A stretch of DNA of 64,000 nt from Promethearchaeota archaeon Loki_b32 (GCA_005223125.1 NJBH01000003.1:1-64000); one strand, 5' to 3'. Counted from the stretch's first letter, positions 53,079 through 63,042 are shown. Made by a program: numbers and translations. Notes: generated by a model not told the origin, from the letters alone.

Positions 53079-54841
53079 TCAAACAACACTCACCCGACAA
53101 AAATAAATAGGCTCCTTGAGCTTAATAGAAAGGTTTATCTTCGTTAAATCCTTATTTTATTTAATGCCAACAAAACCTTCTGAAATTAAAAAAGCTACAA
53201 TCCATACTTATTGGAAATCTAAAGAAGGATTGATTTGCCCCTTATGTTCTTCTCAATTACAACATGAATTTAATAATGGAGGCAGGAAGATTATTACTTT
53301 AAAGGGACCTGTATGGGTAATGACTAATTATTATAGCTGCATTAATCCTAAGTGTGAAATGCACGAGGCATTTCCAGTAGCATATCATTCTGCCATGCAA
53401 CGGAAGCGATTTTCCTTGGAAGTATGGGAAAAAGTGATACAACATCATTTCAAGCATCATCTTAATTATTCCACTATCGTTGAACTCATGTGGGACGATT
53501 GGGACGTGTCAATTTCGAGGAACACGGTGAGAAACATCTGCGAATTTTTTGAAATGGCAGGAAAGCAATACACGGACAAAAAAGTCCTAAAAGAGGTAGA
53601 ATCAAGCGGGAAAATTGTTTTATCGCTTGATGGTGCCCAACCAGTTAAGAGCGAGCCTTCTCTTTGGGTCTTTTCTGATCGCCTCACGGGAAACGTGCTC
53701 CTTGCAAGGAACTTAGAATCTGCTCCCGCATTCGCGTTATGTGCTATATTTCGAGAAATTGAAATGCTCTATGGCGTTCCCATCGTAGCCATCATTTCCG
53801 ACAAGCAAAAAAACATTGTGAATAGTGTCAAGCAATTCAAACCAGATATCCCACAGGTGTATTGCCAGTACCACTTCCTTAACCACGTTGCCGAGCCCAT
53901 TGCTTCGAAAGATTCGCATCTCAAGAAAATTCTTCGGAAATCTGTAAAACAACTCTCAATTGTCTATAATAGTAAATATACCGATTCAAACAAGTTATAC
54001 AAGTTGTTTCATCCCATTAGCGAGGAGCTGAAATGTGCCATCTCCACGCGTGGTGTTCGATTTGACGTGTTTCCGGGAATCGAAGCATATGCGAATTTAG
54101 AGTATGTTGTATCACGATTGGAACAATTCGGGGAAATAGAGTTCGCTCCGAAAGTTTTTCGCACACTGAACGCTCTTCTTGCAGCATTAAAGAATTTACT
54201 TAGAGAGAATCGTCATTTACGAGAGGAGATAACCTCCTTGATACCTGATTTTCAGCAGATTCGTAAGATTTTGGCCAAAAGGGAGAAAAAATCTTCTCAA
54301 ATCGAGAAAGAAGTGAAAAAATGGATGTACAAACTCCAGAGCCGCTTGAAAAGGAGAAAATTGGAGTCTAATCCTCAGAACATCAAGTGGCAACAACCTT
54401 CTTTCAAGTTAAGTTGCGAGGAAATATGGCAACAATGGATTAGGTTAGTAAATTCTTATAGTGAAGGATTATACAAGGCTTATGATGTCGAGGAATTAGA
54501 GTTTACCAATAACGCCAAAGAACAGCTGTTTCACCGCAGTAAGCACCATTTTAAAGCCCTATTGGGCCGTGAAAACGTTGCAAGAGCGTTTCTGAACCAC
54601 GGAGGACTGCATGTCCAGTTATTAGATATCGATTTTACGAAAAAAAAAGTTACAAGCGTGCTGTTAGCGTGCGAAACCCCACTTATTGAAGCCCACAGGA
54701 AAGAATTTAACGCACAATACGCAACAATAAGAAGAACGTGGAGAATTAGAGAAAAAGACACAGGAAACTTTACCCAATTCAAAATTAATTTGACTCAACT
54801 AGAGATGTCCTAATCTATTTTGTCGAGTGAGTGGGGTTTGA
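53079..54841 (+). mobile_element. Insertion sequence (about 1.76 kb) with imperfect terminal inverted repeats
   Basis: Left tcaaacaacactcacccgacaaaa; right-end reverse complement tcaaaccccactcactcgacaaaa; encloses one transposase ORF. Confidence 0.85.
53164..54813 (+). CDS. DDE/MULE-like transposase
   Basis: 'CPLCSSQLQHEFNN', 'KIVLSLDGAQPVKSEPSLWVFSD', 'AIISDKQKNIVNSVKQFKPDIPQVYCQYHFLNHV'. Confidence 0.85.
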   Translation: MPTKPSEIKKATIHTYWKSKEGLICPLCSSQLQHEFNNGGRKIITLKGPVWVMTNYYSCINPKCEMHEAFPVAYHSAMQRKRFSLEVWEKVIQHHFKHHLNYSTIVELMWDDWDVSISRNTVRNICEFFEMAGKQYTDKKVLKEVESSGKIVLSLDGAQPVKSEPSLWVFSDRLTGNVLLARNLESAPAFALCAIFREIEMLYGVPIVAIISDKQKNIVNSVKQFKPDIPQVYCQYHFLNHVAEPIASKDSHLKKILRKSVKQLSIVYNSKYTDSNKLYKLFHPISEELKCAISTRGVRFDVFPGIEAYANLEYVVSRLEQFGEIEFAPKVFRTLNALLAALKNLLRENRHLREEITSLIPDFQQIRKILAKREKKSSQIEKEVKKWMYKLQSRLKRRKLESNPQNIKWQQPSFKLSCEEIWQQWIRLVNSYSEGLYKAYDVEELEFTNNAKEQLFHRSKHHFKALLGRENVARAFLNHGGLHVQLLDIDFTKKKVTSVLLACETPLIEAHRKEFNAQYATIRRTWRIREKDTGNFTQFKINLTQLEMS

Positions 54842-54892
54842 AATTAAAAAAAAAAAAAAAAAAAGTATAAATTTTATTTATACTTGGACAGA

Positions 54893-55642
54893 TTACAAAC
54901 CCGGAATTGCTGTTCGTTTATGGATGACATCTAGTACTTTGGAAACAGTTGAGATCAAGACTAGAAAGATGATAGCGATAATAATGAATGTAGCCTCCGG
55001 GATAAACTCCTTAAAAACGAGATAGTGAGCCTTGCCAAAAAGTTCTGGTACTCCAATATACCAGACAACTATAGTATATTTCGGAAGATAAGCGGCTTCG
55101 TTGGACCATGCAGGAATAACACGGCGTAAAGCCTGTGGCAACACGATATGGACTATACCCACCCGACGAGACATACCCAGCGATTGGGCAGCTACTAGTT
55201 GCTCAGTACCAACAGATGTAATAGCACCACGGAGGTATTCAGCTTGATAAGCCGCACTATTAAGACCTAAAGCGAGGATACCTACTAAAATTTCTGGATT
55301 TAATAAGATGAAAGTCATCTCCCTATCACTGATTCTAAAGTTAGTGTAGAAGGCCCACCTTTCAATGGGGATATTCAAGCTATAAGGGAGAAAGTATAGG
55401 AGTAATATCTGTGCTAGTAAAGGTGTACCCCGCACAATTTCGATGTACCCAGTAGCAATCCGTGAAATAATTGCCCCCCCATATTGGCGAAGAATGGCGA
55501 GGAAAAGGCCAAGAAAAAAGCCTATCATTAGTGCCCATACATATAACCAAATCATCATTATAAAACCTTCTAGGATTTCATCCCAGTATTCTAGTACGGC
55601 AAGTAAGTCCTGAATTTCCTGAGGGAGAGCTTGGAACATCAT
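54893..55642 (-). CDS. Polar amino-acid ABC transporter permease
   Basis: 249 aa; '[21 protein letters not shown]', '[29 protein letters not shown]'. Confidence 0.93.
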   Translation of the reverse strand: MMFQALPQEIQDLLAVLEYWDEILEGFIMMIWLYVWALMIGFFLGLFLAILRQYGGAIISRIATGYIEIVRGTPLLAQILLLYFLPYSLNIPIERWAFYTNFRISDREMTFILLNPEILVGILALGLNSAAYQAEYLRGAITSVGTEQLVAAQSLGMSRRVGIVHIVLPQALRRVIPAWSNEAAYLPKYTIVVWYIGVPELFGKAHYLVFKEFIPEATFIIIAIIFLVLISTVSKVLDVIHKRTAIPGL

Positions 55643-56430
55643 TTGTCTTCTTCCTCTTTTGACAACTTCAGAAGTCCTTTATGGCTTCCGTATAAAATAT
55701 CAAGTTGTTTAAGAAAAGTCTTCACACGATCAGATTTTGGTGAGGCGAAGAAGTGTTGTGGAGTTCCACGTTCTATTATGACGCCATTACCGAGGAAGAG
55801 CATTTCTGATGCAACAGCTCCAGCGAATCCCATCTCGTGAGTTACTACTATCATTGTAGTACCAGTTTTAGCAAGCTCTAACATTACTTGAAGTACTTCT
55901 CCGATCAGTTCAGGATCCAAGGCAGAGGTAGGTTCGTCAAACAAGATAACATCAGGCTCCATTACCAATGCACGTGCAATACCTATACGCTGTTGTTGAC
56001 CACCGGATAGTTGTGCAGGATAATGATCAGCCCATTCCGCCATCTTTACTTGATTTAAAGCCTTTAATGCCTTCGAACGAGCTTCTTCCTTTGATACACC
56101 TTTTACTCGGCGAAGACCGATACTAACGTTATTTATTGCTCTGAGATGCGCAAAAAGATTAAAATGTTGGAATACCATACCGATATTTGCTCGCATTATG
56201 TTAAGATTGATTCCAGGCTCCATTAGATTCTGTTCCGAGAGATAGACCTCACCTTGGTCTGGTGGGTCCAGCATATTGATGCAACGAAGCAATGTGCTCT
56301 TACCAGAGCCACTTGGTCCGAAAATAACCTTCACCTCTTGTTCCATTAACTCAAATGAGACCCCCTTAAGAACCTCCAATTCTCCATACGATTTCCACAC
56401 ATCAACTATGCGTAGCACGGGTTTACCCAT
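55639..56430 (-). CDS. Polar amino-acid ABC transporter ATP-binding protein
   Basis: 263 aa; Walker A 'GPSGSGKST', signature '[15 protein letters not shown]', Walker B '[14 protein letters not shown]'. Confidence 0.96.
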   Translation of the reverse strand: MGKPVLRIVDVWKSYGELEVLKGVSFELMEQEVKVIFGPSGSGKSTLLRCINMLDPPDQGEVYLSEQNLMEPGINLNIMRANIGMVFQHFNLFAHLRAINNVSIGLRRVKGVSKEEARSKALKALNQVKMAEWADHYPAQLSGGQQQRIGIARALVMEPDVILFDEPTSALDPELIGEVLQVMLELAKTGTTMIVVTHEMGFAGAVASEMLFLGNGVIIERGTPQHFFASPKSDRVKTFLKQLDILYGSHKGLLKLSKEEEDK

Positions 56431-56432
56431 CT

Positions 56433-57161
56433 TTATCCACCTCCCATTCCCAACTCTTTAAGTTTCTTGGTTTGCCGTTCGCCAAATAATCTTGTTATAG
56501 GATAGGTGAGTAGAAAATATAGAATCGCCACAACGCCTATAGATACAGCCCACAACTCGACAAAATTTGATGATATCTGTAAAGCTGCGTTTGTCATCTC
56601 GACTATTCCAACCGTGAGGGCAAAAGATGAATCCTTGATGACTACCGCATATTCATTAGACCAGCTAGGAACAGCTAGCCGTAAGGCTTGAGGCAATAGA
56701 ATAGTTCGTAAAGCTTGGAAACGGCTCATCCCCAATGCACGAGCAGCTTCCTCCTGTCCTGGATTCACGGATAGAAGAGCGCCGCGAAAAATCTGAGATT
56801 GATAAGCTCCACTGCGAAGGGCAAGCGCCAAAAATACACCGAAAAGTGGTCTATATTGTGGCTCTATGCCAAAACATGTATCACCAATGCAAATCTCATA
56901 CAAATTAGTTAGATAAATAGCAAAGACGAATATCAGAACCAGAATTGGGATTCCACGAAAAAGTTTTTCATAGCCACTCGCTAACCAATTAAGTTCTTTG
57001 CCACCATAAACGCGCATAATTGCCAGTGATAAACCTATCACAAACCCACCTAATAGGCCTAGAACTGTGAGTATTAACGTTCTAGGCAATCCTTTCACAA
57101 AAATATAAAAACCAATTTCAGCAAGATTAGGAGGTTTCGGAATGCTGTTCACCCAAACCAT
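56433..57161 (-). CDS. Polar amino-acid ABC transporter permease (second)
   Basis: 242 aa; '[20 protein letters not shown]', '[29 protein letters not shown]'. Confidence 0.94.
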   Translation of the reverse strand: MVWVNSIPKPPNLAEIGFYIFVKGLPRTLILTVLGLLGGFVIGLSLAIMRVYGGKELNWLASGYEKLFRGIPILVLIFVFAIYLTNLYEICIGDTCFGIEPQYRPLFGVFLALALRSGAYQSQIFRGALLSVNPGQEEAARALGMSRFQALRTILLPQALRLAVPSWSNEYAVVIKDSSFALTVGIVEMTNAALQISSNFVELWAVSIGVVAILYFLLTYPITRLFGERQTKKLKELGMGGG

Positions 57162-57949
57162 TTTTCGATGAGTAAATCCATTGATCCATCTCCAAATGCA
57201 TTAAGGATGACTTTATTGATTTCTTTCATCAGTTCGGGTTCTTCCCAACGGCACCAAAGTGCTGTAGGCTCAGCTGGTACTGTGAATATAGACTTAAATG
57301 CGTACGTTTTCGCATAGACGGTAAAAACTGGTTCATCTACAAACGCAGCATCAATAGTTCCAAGATCTAATGCGGCCATAAGCACGTCAGCTTTAGGGTA
57401 TACTAAAAGATTTACGCCTTCAGTCATGCCGAGATCTTTTAAGGTATCATGCTGTGTGGTACCCGATTGAACACCAACGGTGTAAGCTGTAATTTCCGTT
57501 AAACTAGTGATATTAATCGTTGAGACACTCTGGACGATGACAACCTCATTTACACGAATATAAGGCACGGAATGCGCGAGTTGTTCTGCACGAGTTGATG
57601 TAACCATCATTGCAGCCGCAATCATATCGATACTACCTGCTTTACAAGCACCAATCAGGAGATCAAAATCCATATCTGTCATTATAAGGGCAACACCGAG
57701 GTGCACAGCTATCATGGCTGACAGATCGATGTCAAAACCTTGCCACTCATCCGCAGTAACATTAAATATCTCAAAAGGGGGCCATGGTTCATCAGTTCCC
57801 ACCATAATATAGCCTTGATCCTGAATCTCCTCGAGTAATGTTTTCCTTTCTGTTGGTTCTGCGGTAAAAAGTGGAGGTATAAACCATCCCGCCAAGAATC
57901 CTCCCGCTAAGCAAACTATCATCCCTACTACTGCAATTTCTCTTTTCAT
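57149..57949 (-). CDS. Amino-acid ABC transporter substrate-binding protein, membrane anchored
   Basis: 266 aa; N-terminal hydrophobic anchor, 'GYIMVGTDEPWPPFEIFNVTADEWQGFDIDL'. Confidence 0.94.
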   Translation of the reverse strand: MKREIAVVGMIVCLAGGFLAGWFIPPLFTAEPTERKTLLEEIQDQGYIMVGTDEPWPPFEIFNVTADEWQGFDIDLSAMIAVHLGVALIMTDMDFDLLIGACKAGSIDMIAAAMMVTSTRAEQLAHSVPYIRVNEVVIVQSVSTINITSLTEITAYTVGVQSGTTQHDTLKDLGMTEGVNLLVYPKADVLMAALDLGTIDAAFVDEPVFTVYAKTYAFKSIFTVPAEPTALWCRWEEPELMKEINKVILNAFGDGSMDLLIEKWFG

Positions 57950-58420
57950 TTTATATTTACCTCTTATTATTTTTTTTTATTTTATATAATTTTTTTAATT
58001 GATATTTTTGGATAGATTCTGATGGTAAAATAATTCCTAGGTAAATATATAAAGATTTCGATATTTGAGTATAAAATACGAATTATCTTTAATATTAAAA
58101 TTTCTATTACTCACCAACAAGATTTATCATAAAAAATTAATTTATCAATAGCTAAAACAAAACCTAAATTATTCCACGCAATATGGAATTCTTGATCGGT
58201 GTTAAATGTGAAAGTTACTAAAAACGATTTAGAGAGATTCATTTAAAACCTTTGCGATGAAATTCTAATATCACAATGAAAATTTCTTCCACCAGAAAAT
58301 CATTGTCATTAGTAGAACAAATATAAAATTGTATTTAGTTAGAGAAATTAATTAATCATCCATATAAGGTTATTTAGAAATAAAAACAAAGTTCTTATTG
58401 ATTAGGAATTTTAATAATTC

Positions 58421-59593
58421 ATGGATCTCTCAAAAATCACAGAAATTTTTACAGAATCAGTTATACGTGAAATGACACGTATAGCACATCAATATCCTGG
58501 ATGTATTAATCTTGCTCAAGGTTTTCCAGACTTTCCTGCACCTGAACCAATAAAAGATGCTGCGATAAAAGCAATTAAAGAAGATATAAACCAATATTCA
58601 ATCACATGGGGTTCTGAATCTCTAAGGAATGCAATTGCTGATAAAGTTGCTCGTTATAATAAAATGGATTTTGTAGAGGCTGATAAGAATATTACAGTTA
58701 CTTGTGGTTCAACAGAAGCAATGATTTCTTCTATGAAAGCAATTATAAATCCTAAAGATGAAGTAATTATTTTTGAACCATTTTATGAAAATTATGGACC
58801 TGATTGCTTATTATCTGGAGCAATTCCTCGATATATTAAATTATATTCTCCAGAATGGACATTTGATTTTGATGAACTTGAAGTATCTTTCAATGAAAAA
58901 ACTAAAGCCATCATTTTAAATACACCTAATAACCCTACTGGAAAAGTTTTTACCGAAAAAGAATTGAAATTTATTGTTGATTTATGTTTGAACTATGATT
59001 GTATTGCGATGACAGATGAAATTTATGAACATATATTATATGATGACCATAAGCATATCTCTATTGCGTCTTTTCCAGAAATGGAAAATAATTCAATTAC
59101 AATTAACTCAATCTCAAAATCTTATTCACTTACTGGGTGGAGAGTTGGTTGGGCAATAGCTAGTGAGAGAATAACTGCTGAAATTAAAAAAGTTCATGAT
59201 TTTTTAACAGTGGGTGCTCCTGCTCCACTTCAAGAAGCTGCCGCATTTGCACTATCGCTTGGAGACGAGTATTATACACGGTTAAGAGATTTTTATCAAA
59301 AAGCTAGAGATAAACTTTATAATGCTTTAAAAAATACAGATCTGCAGCCAATTAAGCCAGGTGGCGCCTATTATATGATGACAAATTGCGAAGAATATAT
59401 GAAAAATTATGAGCTCAAAAATTCTATGGATTTAGCTATACACTTAGTGAAACGTTTAGGTATAGTAACTGTACCAGGATCTTCATTTTATGCTAATCCA
59501 GAGGATGGACAATTTCAAACTAGATTTTGTTTTTGTAAAAAAGACGAAACGCTTCAAGCAGCCTCTCAAAAGCTAGTTAAGATAAGAAGTTAA
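58421..59593 (+). CDS. PLP-dependent aminotransferase class I/II
   Basis: 390 aa; 'INLAQGFPDFPAPEPIKDAA', 'LNTPNNPTGKVF', 'SISKSYSLTGWRVGW'. Confidence 0.95.
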   Translation: MDLSKITEIFTESVIREMTRIAHQYPGCINLAQGFPDFPAPEPIKDAAIKAIKEDINQYSITWGSESLRNAIADKVARYNKMDFVEADKNITVTCGSTEAMISSMKAIINPKDEVIIFEPFYENYGPDCLLSGAIPRYIKLYSPEWTFDFDELEVSFNEKTKAIILNTPNNPTGKVFTEKELKFIVDLCLNYDCIAMTDEIYEHILYDDHKHISIASFPEMENNSITINSISKSYSLTGWRVGWAIASERITAEIKKVHDFLTVGAPAPLQEAAAFALSLGDEYYTRLRDFYQKARDKLYNALKNTDLQPIKPGGAYYMMTNCEEYMKNYELKNSMDLAIHLVKRLGIVTVPGSSFYANPEDGQFQTRFCFCKKDETLQAASQKLVKIRS

Positions 59594-59728
59594 GATATTT
59601 ATGAACAGATCATTCCTGATTCTTTCTATTAATTCATATTATTCGGGTTAATATATTAAATTATAGTTCAATCAAGATATTAGGCATTTTTTTCTAATAA
59701 TTTCAAATGATCCGTGAGTATTATGCGC

Positions 59729-59840
59729 TAAAAAGGTCTATCTTGTCCAGGAATTTTTCCTGTTGCTATCCAAGCTTGATCATCTTTCGGTATAAAAATA
59801 CATGAATAAACACAACTCACTACTTGACTATAAATAGATC
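59729..59840 (-). pseudogene. Possible short remnant of a coding gene, C45 peptidase/acyltransferase-like C-terminus
   Basis: Reverse-strand frame 'SIYSQVVSCVYSCIFIPKDDQAWIATGKIPGQDRPF*' in otherwise noncoding spacer. Confidence 0.25.
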
Positions 59841-59975
59841 TTTTAAAATTAAAGAAATGTTTACATGAGTTATTTAATTGAATCTTATCATTCATTCATT
59901 TCTTTATTAAAATTTTATCACTTCATAAAGTAAAAATAAATAGGTTGTAATAAAATTTTAAAAGAAAAAATTAAT

Positions 59976-60347
59976 TTATTTAGTTTTTAATACGATTGTA
60001 ATTGCTCTCGTTAGGCGGATAACATCCATAACTTTACCTTTTTCCACAGTTATCTGCTCTCGCGAAATCACATGGGTAAAATCTCCTTTTCCATCACATA
60101 CTTTAACGAGTGCATCAGAATCCCCAGACATTACGATGAATGCATCAGATTTAGTACCTTCAGATAAGAGAGCTTTACGATTCTTGATTTCTAAGAAGAA
60201 GGGGTCATCTTTATCTAGATTAAACTGAAAGGACATCTCCCAATCAACATCTTTTCCTGCAATATTCGTAACAAATACCGCTTGAGCTTTTGGAATTGTG
60301 TTTAATTTCTCCACGATTTTACTTAAATTTTCTTTTGCTTGTCCCAT
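59976..60347 (-). CDS. SCP2 sterol-carrier-like domain protein
   Basis: 123 aa; 'AFIVMSGDSDALVKVCDGKGDFTHVISREQITVEKGKVMDVIRL'. Confidence 0.72.
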   Translation of the reverse strand: MGQAKENLSKIVEKLNTIPKAQAVFVTNIAGKDVDWEMSFQFNLDKDDPFFLEIKNRKALLSEGTKSDAFIVMSGDSDALVKVCDGKGDFTHVISREQITVEKGKVMDVIRLTRAITIVLKTK

Positions 60348-60844
60348 TATGATTCTCCTCCTTCATATTCTGACTTTGATATCCAATTTTCATACTCATC
60401 TTCGGGAACAAAGAAAAAATCAGTCATTTTACCCACCCTATCCTTGTTAAAGACCGCCCTAACTTTTTTTCCCTTTTTTATTTTTGAAGGTACTAAATTC
60501 TCAGAAAAAATCCCTTGAAGTAATGCGGTTTCAGCACCATCAAGTTTTATAAACCCTATTCCATAAGGTATCGCTTTGATAAAGGCTGAAGTGGTATACC
60601 ACACTATTGTGCTAACCTCTATTGTTCCAGTTTGTTTGAGTTCCACCCAATTTGCTGGTGTATAGCAATCAGAGCAGTTAATTCTAGGAGGCATCCATAT
60701 CTTTCCACATTTAGTACATTTCGTACCTAATAACTTCTTGTTATTCATTAACTCTATAAAAAACTTTGATTGACCTCCCATTGTGTATTTATACGAAATA
60801 GCAATTTTATCTCGTATTTCATGAGATAGAAATTCTTCACTCAT
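60347..60844 (-). CDS. DUF35 Zn-ribbon/OB-fold protein
   Basis: 165 aa; 'CTKCGKIWMPPRINCSDC'; overlaps both neighbours. Confidence 0.93.
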   Translation of the reverse strand: MSEEFLSHEIRDKIAISYKYTMGGQSKFFIELMNNKKLLGTKCTKCGKIWMPPRINCSDCYTPANWVELKQTGTIEVSTIVWYTTSAFIKAIPYGIGFIKLDGAETALLQGIFSENLVPSKIKKGKKVRAVFNKDRVGKMTDFFFVPEDEYENWISKSEYEGGES

Positions 60845-62097
60845 GTTTGTTTCAACCCCTCCTCATTTGCCATTACAATAACTGCGGCATATGCTGCTCC
60901 CGGTCCTCCTATAGAATGCGAAATAGCTCGCCCCTTTTCAATTGTTACTTGATGTTTTCCTGCTTCTCCTCTTAATTGAAGAGCAGCCTCTCCCGTACTC
61001 ATTATCCCAGTTGCACCAACAGCATGTCCACAACCTATTAACCCCCCAGAAGGACAGCAGGGTAATTCCCCTTCAATCCAGGGTCCCTCTCCTGATTTTT
61101 CAAAAGTTTTTTCAATCCAAGAACCACCCTCTCCAAAAGGAACAAACCCAAGCTCCTCATAGGAAATAACTTCCTGTCCTGAGAATGCATCGTGTAATTC
61201 TGCTAAATCTATTAGGCTTTTTATTCTATTATAATCTAGTCCTGCCATTTTATAGGCAGCTTTTGCTGCATATATATTTGAATAAAGTCTTCCCATATCT
61301 TCTCTGTTTCCTATAAAACAATCAGTATTTGCTGCTGCTACCCCAGTAATCCAAACTGGCTTTTCAATCTTTAATTCTCTTACTTTTTCTTCACTTGCTA
61401 GAATCAACGCCGCAGACGCTTCTGAATATAAACAACAATCCAACATTTTGAATGGATAGCAGATTATTCTTGAATTCATGACATCCTCAACGGTTATTTT
61501 CATTGGAGATTGTGCTTTTGGATTATTCATAGCATTTCCATGATTTTTAACACTAACGTAAGCCATTTGTTCCTCCGTTGGATTTCCAAATTCTTCATAA
61601 TGCGCATTTACCATCGACACATAAGAACTCGCTGCCATCATGCCCATAGGGTATTCATATGTCATATCCGCGGAATATGCTATTGCATTTAAAACTTCAG
61701 GTGTAGTAACTCCAGTTTGTTCATCGTAACAGTCATTACATTTTTCAAGACCTATGCATAAACATAAATCTGACAATCCTGAAGCAACTTCTGCATATGC
61801 CATCCTTACTGTGTATCCTCCTGTAGCACCCCCTGTTGCAATACGCGTTCCAGGTTTGTTATTCATCCCAAGATAACTATTTGTAAAAATATCTGGCATA
61901 AATTGCCGTTCAAACAATTCGTTATAGATTCCATAAACGGTTGATTGAATGTTTTTATGAGATATATCAGCTCCATTTTTATTAGCATCTTCTAAGGCAA
62001 GTTTAGTTGCATCATAAGCAAGCTCAAAATAAGTTTTATCTAAATACCTTGCCTTAAAAGGAGTAATTCCAATTCCTATTATTGCTACTTTTTGCAT
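60841..62097 (-). CDS. Thiolase-fold protein (SCP2-thiolase-like), Cys-less
   Basis: 418 aa; 'GTRIATGGATGGYTVRMAYAEVASG', 'CPSGGLIGCGHAVGATG'. Confidence 0.92.
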   Translation of the reverse strand: MQKVAIIGIGITPFKARYLDKTYFELAYDATKLALEDANKNGADISHKNIQSTVYGIYNELFERQFMPDIFTNSYLGMNNKPGTRIATGGATGGYTVRMAYAEVASGLSDLCLCIGLEKCNDCYDEQTGVTTPEVLNAIAYSADMTYEYPMGMMAASSYVSMVNAHYEEFGNPTEEQMAYVSVKNHGNAMNNPKAQSPMKITVEDVMNSRIICYPFKMLDCCLYSEASAALILASEEKVRELKIEKPVWITGVAAANTDCFIGNREDMGRLYSNIYAAKAAYKMAGLDYNRIKSLIDLAELHDAFSGQEVISYEELGFVPFGEGGSWIEKTFEKSGEGPWIEGELPCCPSGGLIGCGHAVGATGIMSTGEAALQLRGEAGKHQVTIEKGRAISHSIGGPGAAYAAVIVMANEEGLKQT

Positions 62098-62268
62098 ATT
62101 TTACCACTTTTGAAATTTTCTTTTTATTATTTTTAAGGAATAATTATTGATTCATTTTTATTTTAATTAATTATGAAAAAAGTATGAATTGATTCTAAAA
62201 AATTAAATAGGTTAAAAACCAAAATTAATTTAAATACACTTTTTGTGTAAAACTATTAGGGATGAAAT

Positions 62269-62955
62269 TTGCTTAATCGTATAGATCTCAATGGATTCAA
62301 AAAAGTTCAAAAGGAGTATAAAAAAGACCGCTCCAAATGTAAAAAAACATTAGAGGTTAAAGGAAGATGGAGATTAGATGTTGAATATGGTCCACAATTT
62401 GAGACTAAACTAAAAACAGAAAGAGCCGGGGAAATTACGGTACAAACTGATGAAACGATTATCCTTGGAGGAGGAGGAACTGCAGTACATCCTGTTCATT
62501 ATTGCATGGCAGGTTTTTGTGGATGTTTCTCTGCAGCTTTTGCTAAATGGGCTGCAATGGCAGGAATTGAGTTAAGAAAACTTGATATTAGAATAGTTGC
62601 AGATATTGACTTAACCACAGGATTTGGGATTGAGGATGGTATTGATGCCGTGGACAACTATAAACTTGAAATATTTGTTGAGAGTGACGCACCTATAGAA
62701 AAATTAAATGAGGTTCTAGAGGCTACTAAAAAAAGGTGTTTTTGCATGTATTGTATTACGACACCAATAGTTCCTAATATAGATATGATTGTAGAAATTC
62801 CAAAGGAAAAGATGGAAGAAGCTCTTTTTATTTGTCCTACATGCTTCAATAAAACATTGGTCTTTTTAGATGATAATACACAAAAGTGCAAGAATTGTGG
62901 TACTACTGGCTACTTTACTAAACAGCCCGAACCAGAAAAAGTATCTCAAAAATAA
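62269..62955 (+). CDS. OsmC-like protein with C-terminal zinc ribbon (TTG start)
   Basis: 228 aa; 'GGGGTAVHPVHYCMAGFCGCFSAAFAKWAAMAGIELRKLDIRI' then 'CPTCFNKTLVFLDDNTQKCKNCG'. Confidence 0.78.
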   Translation: MLNRIDLNGFKKVQKEYKKDRSKCKKTLEVKGRWRLDVEYGPQFETKLKTERAGEITVQTDETIILGGGGTAVHPVHYCMAGFCGCFSAAFAKWAAMAGIELRKLDIRIVADIDLTTGFGIEDGIDAVDNYKLEIFVESDAPIEKLNEVLEATKKRCFCMYCITTPIVPNIDMIVEIPKEKMEEALFICPTCFNKTLVFLDDNTQKCKNCGTTGYFTKQPEPEKVSQK

Positions 62956-63042
62956 AAATTATATGGAAAAAAATAATTGTATATAATAAAAACCATACAT
63001 AAAAGTAAAAAAGTAATTTTAAAATTTTAGAGGTTGAATTTA

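Noticed and set aside
54842-54864. Poly-A run after the IS right end as a functional element
   Set aside because: Homopolymer in AT-rich genome; the equivalent copy A spacer is also A-rich, so probably just pre-existing target sequence.
58111-58242. 43-aa minus-strand ORF MNLSKSFLVTFTFNTDQEFHIAWNNLGFVLAIDKLIFYDKSCW
   Set aside because: No recognizable domain, very short, in AT-rich spacer; not supportable from sequence alone.
47894-59593. The two aminotransferases (47894-49030 and 58421-59593) as a further duplicated pair
   Set aside because: They differ in sequence, orientation and signature context; they belong to the same fold but are not a recent duplicate.
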